Of a DNA stretch of 9,453 nucleotides, positions 6,613-9,453 are shown one piece after another (positions within the stretch are counted from its first letter, which is position 1; every line of letters starts with the position of its first letter). The translations under genes and the position numbers were made by a program. The notes beneath the pieces are model-generated. The model searched no databases, was not told the origin of the DNA, and saw nothing but the letters and a program-made list of their open reading frames with translations. Origin of the DNA: SAR86 cluster bacterium (lineage in GTDB: Bacteria; Pseudomonadota; Gammaproteobacteria; Magnimaribacterales; D2472). Where the stretch lies: assembly GCA_016779505.1 (NCBI GenBank), contig JADHNM010000042.1, positions 1-9,453 of the forward strand, given 5' to 3'.

Positions 6613-6975
6613 ATGTTTGCTTTCATTCTCGGATGCTTGTATTTAATTTCAGCCCTCATCATTCTTTTTTTGATAAAAGAGAAGTTTAATATTTTTGGAT
6701 TTATTTATAATCCAAACAACAGAAAGTTTTTAGTAATTTTTGATACCCCATTTTTGCTCCTAAGCTTTGCAGCAATTATTGAAGAAGCTCATTGGTTTGT
6801 TTTGGTAATATTTTTTATGCATGCGCTTAATACCATGACGCTCTTAATTAAACCTGATATTTTTTATAATTCGAAAGGAGAAATGCAGTTCATGGAAGAG
6901 GAATCCCTTAATAATTATTTGGTAATAATGACTTCTGTAGTTGGAATAGGGTGTTTATTAGTTAGCTATTTTTAA
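6613..6975 (+). CDS. small four-helix membrane protein of unknown function
   Basis: I do not recognise this 120 aa protein. It has four likely transmembrane segments: about 2-21, 39-56, 61-79 and 103-120. The second and third are joined by a very short EEAHW turn (57-61). A polar loop (about 81-101, containing KGEMQFMEEES) separates the third and fourth, and the protein ends inside the last helix. D44, E57, E58, H60 and H70 lie in or beside the membrane segments and could matter for function. There is no signal peptide separate from helix 1. The ATG follows the MBL-fold stop by 5 nt without a clear Shine-Dalgarno sequence, so it is probably the last gene of that unit. Its final 18 bp overlap the acs end on the other strand. 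Codon use resembles its neighbours, and the intact frame supports a real gene. Confidence 0.72.
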   Translation: MFAFILGCLYLISALIILFLIKEKFNIFGFIYNPNNRKFLVIFDTPFLLLSFAAIIEEAHWFVLVIFFMHALNTMTLLIKPDIFYNSKGEMQFMEEESLNNYLVIMTSVVGIGCLLVSYF

Positions 6976-8898
6976 ATTTACTTTATTAGCAATTAAATCC
7001 TCAACCACGCCCGGATCAGCTAAAGTCGAAGTATCACCAAGATCATTAAACTCACCATCAGCAACCTTCCTTAGAATCCTTCGCATGATTTTTCCGGATC
7101 TAGTCTTTGGCAGTCCTGGGGACCATTGAATAAGATCAGGTTTTGCAATTGGACTAATTTCTTTTGCAACAAAATTCTGTAACTCGACTATCAAGCTTTC
7201 TTTCTCTTCCTCTCCAACCATGAGTGTCACAAATGCATAAATGCCTTGCCCTTTTATTGGATGCTCAAAACCTACAATTGCTGCCTCAGCAACTTTCTCA
7301 TGCAGCACCAAAGCGCTCTCTATTTCTGCCGTTCCCAGTCTGTGTCCAGATACGTTTAATACATCATCAACCCTACCAGTAATCCAAAAGTATCCATCGC
7401 TATCTCTTTTAGCGCCATCACCTGTAAAATAGGCATTCTCATAAGTCGAAAAATATGTATCAATCATTCTTTGATGATCTCCGTATACACTTCTGATCTG
7501 GCTTGGCCAAGATTGAGTGATGACCAAATTACCAGATTGCTCCCCCTCTAAAATAACCCCATCTTCATTAACAAGTTCAGGCTTTACCCCAAAAAATGGG
7601 AGAGTTGCTGATCCCGGTTTAACTGGTGTGATGCCAGCAATGGGAGAAATCAAGACAGAGCCCGTTTCTGTTTGCCACCAGGTATCAATAATATGACAGG
7701 CTTCATTGCCAACCACTTTAAAATACCATTCCCATGCTTCAGGGTTGATTGGTTCACCCACTGTTCCTAGAATACGAAGGCTTTGCCTGCTAGTTTTAAG
7801 TACATGCTTATCTCCTTGGGCCATTAAAGCTCTTAGAGCAGTGGGGGCTGTATAAAAAATGGAGATTTTGTGCTTATCACAAATTTCCCAGAATCTAGAG
7901 GGGCTGGGGTATGTTGGAATTCCCTCAAACATTAAGCTGGTGGCTCCATTAGATAAAGGCCCATAGAGGATATAGGTATGGCCGGTGATCCACCCAACAT
8001 CTGCAGTGCACCAATATTTGTCATTAGCTTCATAGCCAAAAAGATATTTAAAGCTTATATGGGCCCCTAGCAAGTATCCTCCGGTGGTATGCATTACGCC
8101 TTTTGGTTTTCCTGTTGAACCAGACGTATACAATATAAATAATGGATCTTCTGAATCCATTGGCTCGCACTGGCATTCACTTGATGCCTCTGCAAACATT
8201 TCTTCATAATTTATATCTCTGTCTGCCACCCAATGAATCTTTCCATTAGTTCTTTTAATAACAATGCAGTGATTCACTCCTGGGCAATCTAACAAGGCAG
8301 TATCAACATTCTCTTTTAGAGAAATTTTTTTTCCACCTCTGATAGCCTCATCTGCTGTAATAACTATGCTGCAATCTGCATCTAAAATTCTGTCTTTCAA
8401 TGATTCTGGAGAAAATCCTCCAAATACCACTGAGTGGATAGCGCCAATTCTTGCGCATGCCAACATTGCATAGGCTGCCTCTGGGATCATTGGCATATAT
8501 ATACATACCCTTGATCCTTTGCAGGCTCCTAAATTCTTTAAAATATTTCCAAATTTAGAGACATTAAGATATAAGTCAGCATAAGTAATTTCTTGAGATT
8601 GATTTGGGTCATCTCCCTCCCAGATAAGCGCAGTTTTGTCTGCATGAAATTTTAAATGCCTATCAATGCAGTTATAGGCAATATTGATTTTGCCACCTTC
8701 AAACCATTTTGAATCAACAAACTTATTATTATGAACGCTGGTAAACGGCTTTATCCAGGCTAAGTTTTCTTCAGCTTGCTCTCCAAAGAAAGTTTGGGGA
8801 TCTTCTATGGATAGTTGATACATCGCATTGTATTCATCTAAATTTCTTATAAAGGGATTGCCGAGATTTTTAGGAGGCAGGTATTTTTTCTCAGCCAT
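6958..8898 (-). CDS. acs: acetyl-CoA synthetase (AMP-forming)
   Basis: Acs activates acetate with ATP to acetyl-AMP and then forms acetyl-CoA, allowing growth on or recovery of acetate. The 646 aa length matches the family (E. coli 652), and the protein is complete. Motifs are the ATP loop YTSGSTGKPKG (257-267), DTWWQTETG (405-413), YFTGDGAKRDSDGY (490-503), the hinge region GRVDDVLNVSGHR (508-520) and the C-terminal PKTRSGK (597-603). W408 corresponds to Salmonella W414, which limits the pocket to acetate. K603 corresponds to K609, the lysine that Pat-type acetylation silences and sirtuin-type deacetylases restore. The offset of six residues is the same for both. It starts 16 nt after the kinase stop without a Shine-Dalgarno sequence, so it may be co-transcribed. 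Confidence 0.97.
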   Translation of the reverse strand: MAEKKYLPPKNLGNPFIRNLDEYNAMYQLSIEDPQTFFGEQAEENLAWIKPFTSVHNNKFVDSKWFEGGKINIAYNCIDRHLKFHADKTALIWEGDDPNQSQEITYADLYLNVSKFGNILKNLGACKGSRVCIYMPMIPEAAYAMLACARIGAIHSVVFGGFSPESLKDRILDADCSIVITADEAIRGGKKISLKENVDTALLDCPGVNHCIVIKRTNGKIHWVADRDINYEEMFAEASSECQCEPMDSEDPLFILYTSGSTGKPKGVMHTTGGYLLGAHISFKYLFGYEANDKYWCTADVGWITGHTYILYGPLSNGATSLMFEGIPTYPSPSRFWEICDKHKISIFYTAPTALRALMAQGDKHVLKTSRQSLRILGTVGEPINPEAWEWYFKVVGNEACHIIDTWWQTETGSVLISPIAGITPVKPGSATLPFFGVKPELVNEDGVILEGEQSGNLVITQSWPSQIRSVYGDHQRMIDTYFSTYENAYFTGDGAKRDSDGYFWITGRVDDVLNVSGHRLGTAEIESALVLHEKVAEAAIVGFEHPIKGQGIYAFVTLMVGEEEKESLIVELQNFVAKEISPIAKPDLIQWSPGLPKTRSGKIMRRILRKVADGEFNDLGDTSTLADPGVVEDLIANKVNLKIAN

Positions 8899-8914
8899 AA
8901 AATTAAATAAGTTT

Positions 8915-9453
8915 TTATAAAATAGAGGGCTGAGGATTGATGAAATTTTTACCTCTAGGATCAGACATAATTTTGCTAATTAGCATGTCATAATCAGAAC
9001 CGTCGCTCTCAAGATCAATATCTGATGCATTAATAATTAAAAGAGGCGCATTTTCAAAATATAGAAAGAATTTTGAGTAGGCATCATTAAGTCTTTCTAA
9101 ATAATCAATGGTTAGAAATTTTTCATCGGGATTGCCTCGTTTGTTTATCCTTTCTAATAAAACTTCTACGGGAGCTTGAAGATAAATAACCAAATCGGGT
9201 GAAGGCGCATCTAAGGTTAAATGTTCATAGACTTTGTCGTATAAACCCATTTCTTCCTCGGATAAAGTTACTTCGGCAAATAATCTGTCTTTTTGAATTA
9301 AGAAATCAGCAACACGCACAGGCTCAAACAATGACCTTTGTTTTAGATCCTCAATTTGCTGCATGCGTTGAAACAAGAAGAACAATTGAGTGGCTAGCGC
9401 AGACTGTTTTGGATTTCTATAAAAATTTTTAAGAAAAGGGTTTTCTGCTGGTT
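8915..9453 (-). CDS. deoxynucleoside kinase, deoxyadenosine/deoxyguanosine kinase type (N-terminus outside window)
   Basis: This enzyme phosphorylates deoxynucleosides for dNTP salvage in the cytoplasm. The frame stays open to the right edge, giving 178 visible residues; the N-terminal P-loop is not in the window. A TTG at 9385 could be mistaken for a start, but the upstream codons encode a clear family segment (PAENPFLKNFYRN... then LATQLFFLFQR), so the gene continues past 9453. Other family features are VADFLIQKDRLFA (about 47-59 of the visible part), the strand YLQAPVEVLLERI (90-102) and the LID-like KRGNPDE (104-110), then YLERLNDAYSKFF. The last residues (NPQPSIL) are typical of a loose tail. 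It cannot be decided from this part whether dA, dG or both are preferred. acs follows after 16 nt. Confidence 0.9.
   Translation of the reverse strand, partial: PAENPFLKNFYRNPKQSALATQLFFLFQRMQQIEDLKQRSLFEPVRVADFLIQKDRLFAEVTLSEEEMGLYDKVYEHLTLDAPSPDLVIYLQAPVEVLLERINKRGNPDEKFLTIDYLERLNDAYSKFFLYFENAPLLIINASDIDLESDGSDYDMLISKIMSDPRGKNFINPQPSIL

Noticed and set aside
6965..6990. GCTA...TAGC inverted repeat near the acs/membrane-gene junction as a terminator
   Set aside because: Only four base pairs match and the stem is AT-rich with no G/C core, so it is not a believable terminator.
9383..9385. TTG as the start of the deoxynucleoside kinase
   Set aside because: The frame continues upstream to the window edge with residues that match the kinase family, so the real start is outside the window.
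1..9453. CRISPR arrays, insertion sequences, tRNA genes, phage genes or defence systems
   Set aside because: I saw no regularly spaced repeats, transposase motifs, tRNA-like folds or known defence domains. Nearly all bases are used by the listed genes.

Overview
This 9.45 kb window is a compact, AT-rich bacterial chromosome segment whose genes overlap or abut almost everywhere. The largest gap between genes is about 49 bp, in the divergent spacer near position 5000, so no stretch over 300 bp lacks a gene. The order nnr-tsaE-amiB is the classic gammaproteobacterial yjeF-yjeE-amiB(-mutL) block. With the low GC, tight packing and scarce Shine-Dalgarno sequences, it suggests a streamlined marine gammaproteobacterium, possibly SAR86-like. 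That taxonomic guess is inference, not proof.

Left part (1-4976, minus strand). Five genes read leftward as one probable operon: an alpha/beta hydrolase, a paraoxonase-like six-bladed propeller protein with an N-terminal membrane or signal segment, the bifunctional NAD(P)HX repair enzyme Nnr, the tRNA t6A ATPase TsaE, and the septal peptidoglycan amidase AmiB, which runs off the left edge. Junctions are an ATGA overlap, an 8 bp overlap, a 6 nt gap and a 14 bp overlap.

Middle (5026-6975, plus strand). A divergent three-gene unit encodes a NUDT19-type Nudix hydrolase with a split Nudix box, a LACTB2-type metallo-beta-lactamase-fold hydrolase, and a small four-helix membrane protein of unknown function. 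The first two overlap, and the second has the only strong Shine-Dalgarno sequence in the window.

Right part (6958-9453, minus strand). Acetyl-CoA synthetase (acs) lies directly downstream of a deoxynucleoside kinase gene that enters from the right edge. The 3' end of acs overlaps the membrane-protein gene by 18 bp, tail to tail.

Functionally the window is mostly housekeeping: cell-wall division, tRNA modification, metabolite repair, CoA/acetyl-CoA metabolism and nucleotide salvage. The most notable item is the paraoxonase-like protein, which keeps the calcium ligands and the His-His pair of animal PON1 at very similar spacing and is coupled to an alpha/beta hydrolase. I see no CRISPR array, mobile element, rRNA, tRNA, phage gene or obvious new multi-gene system.
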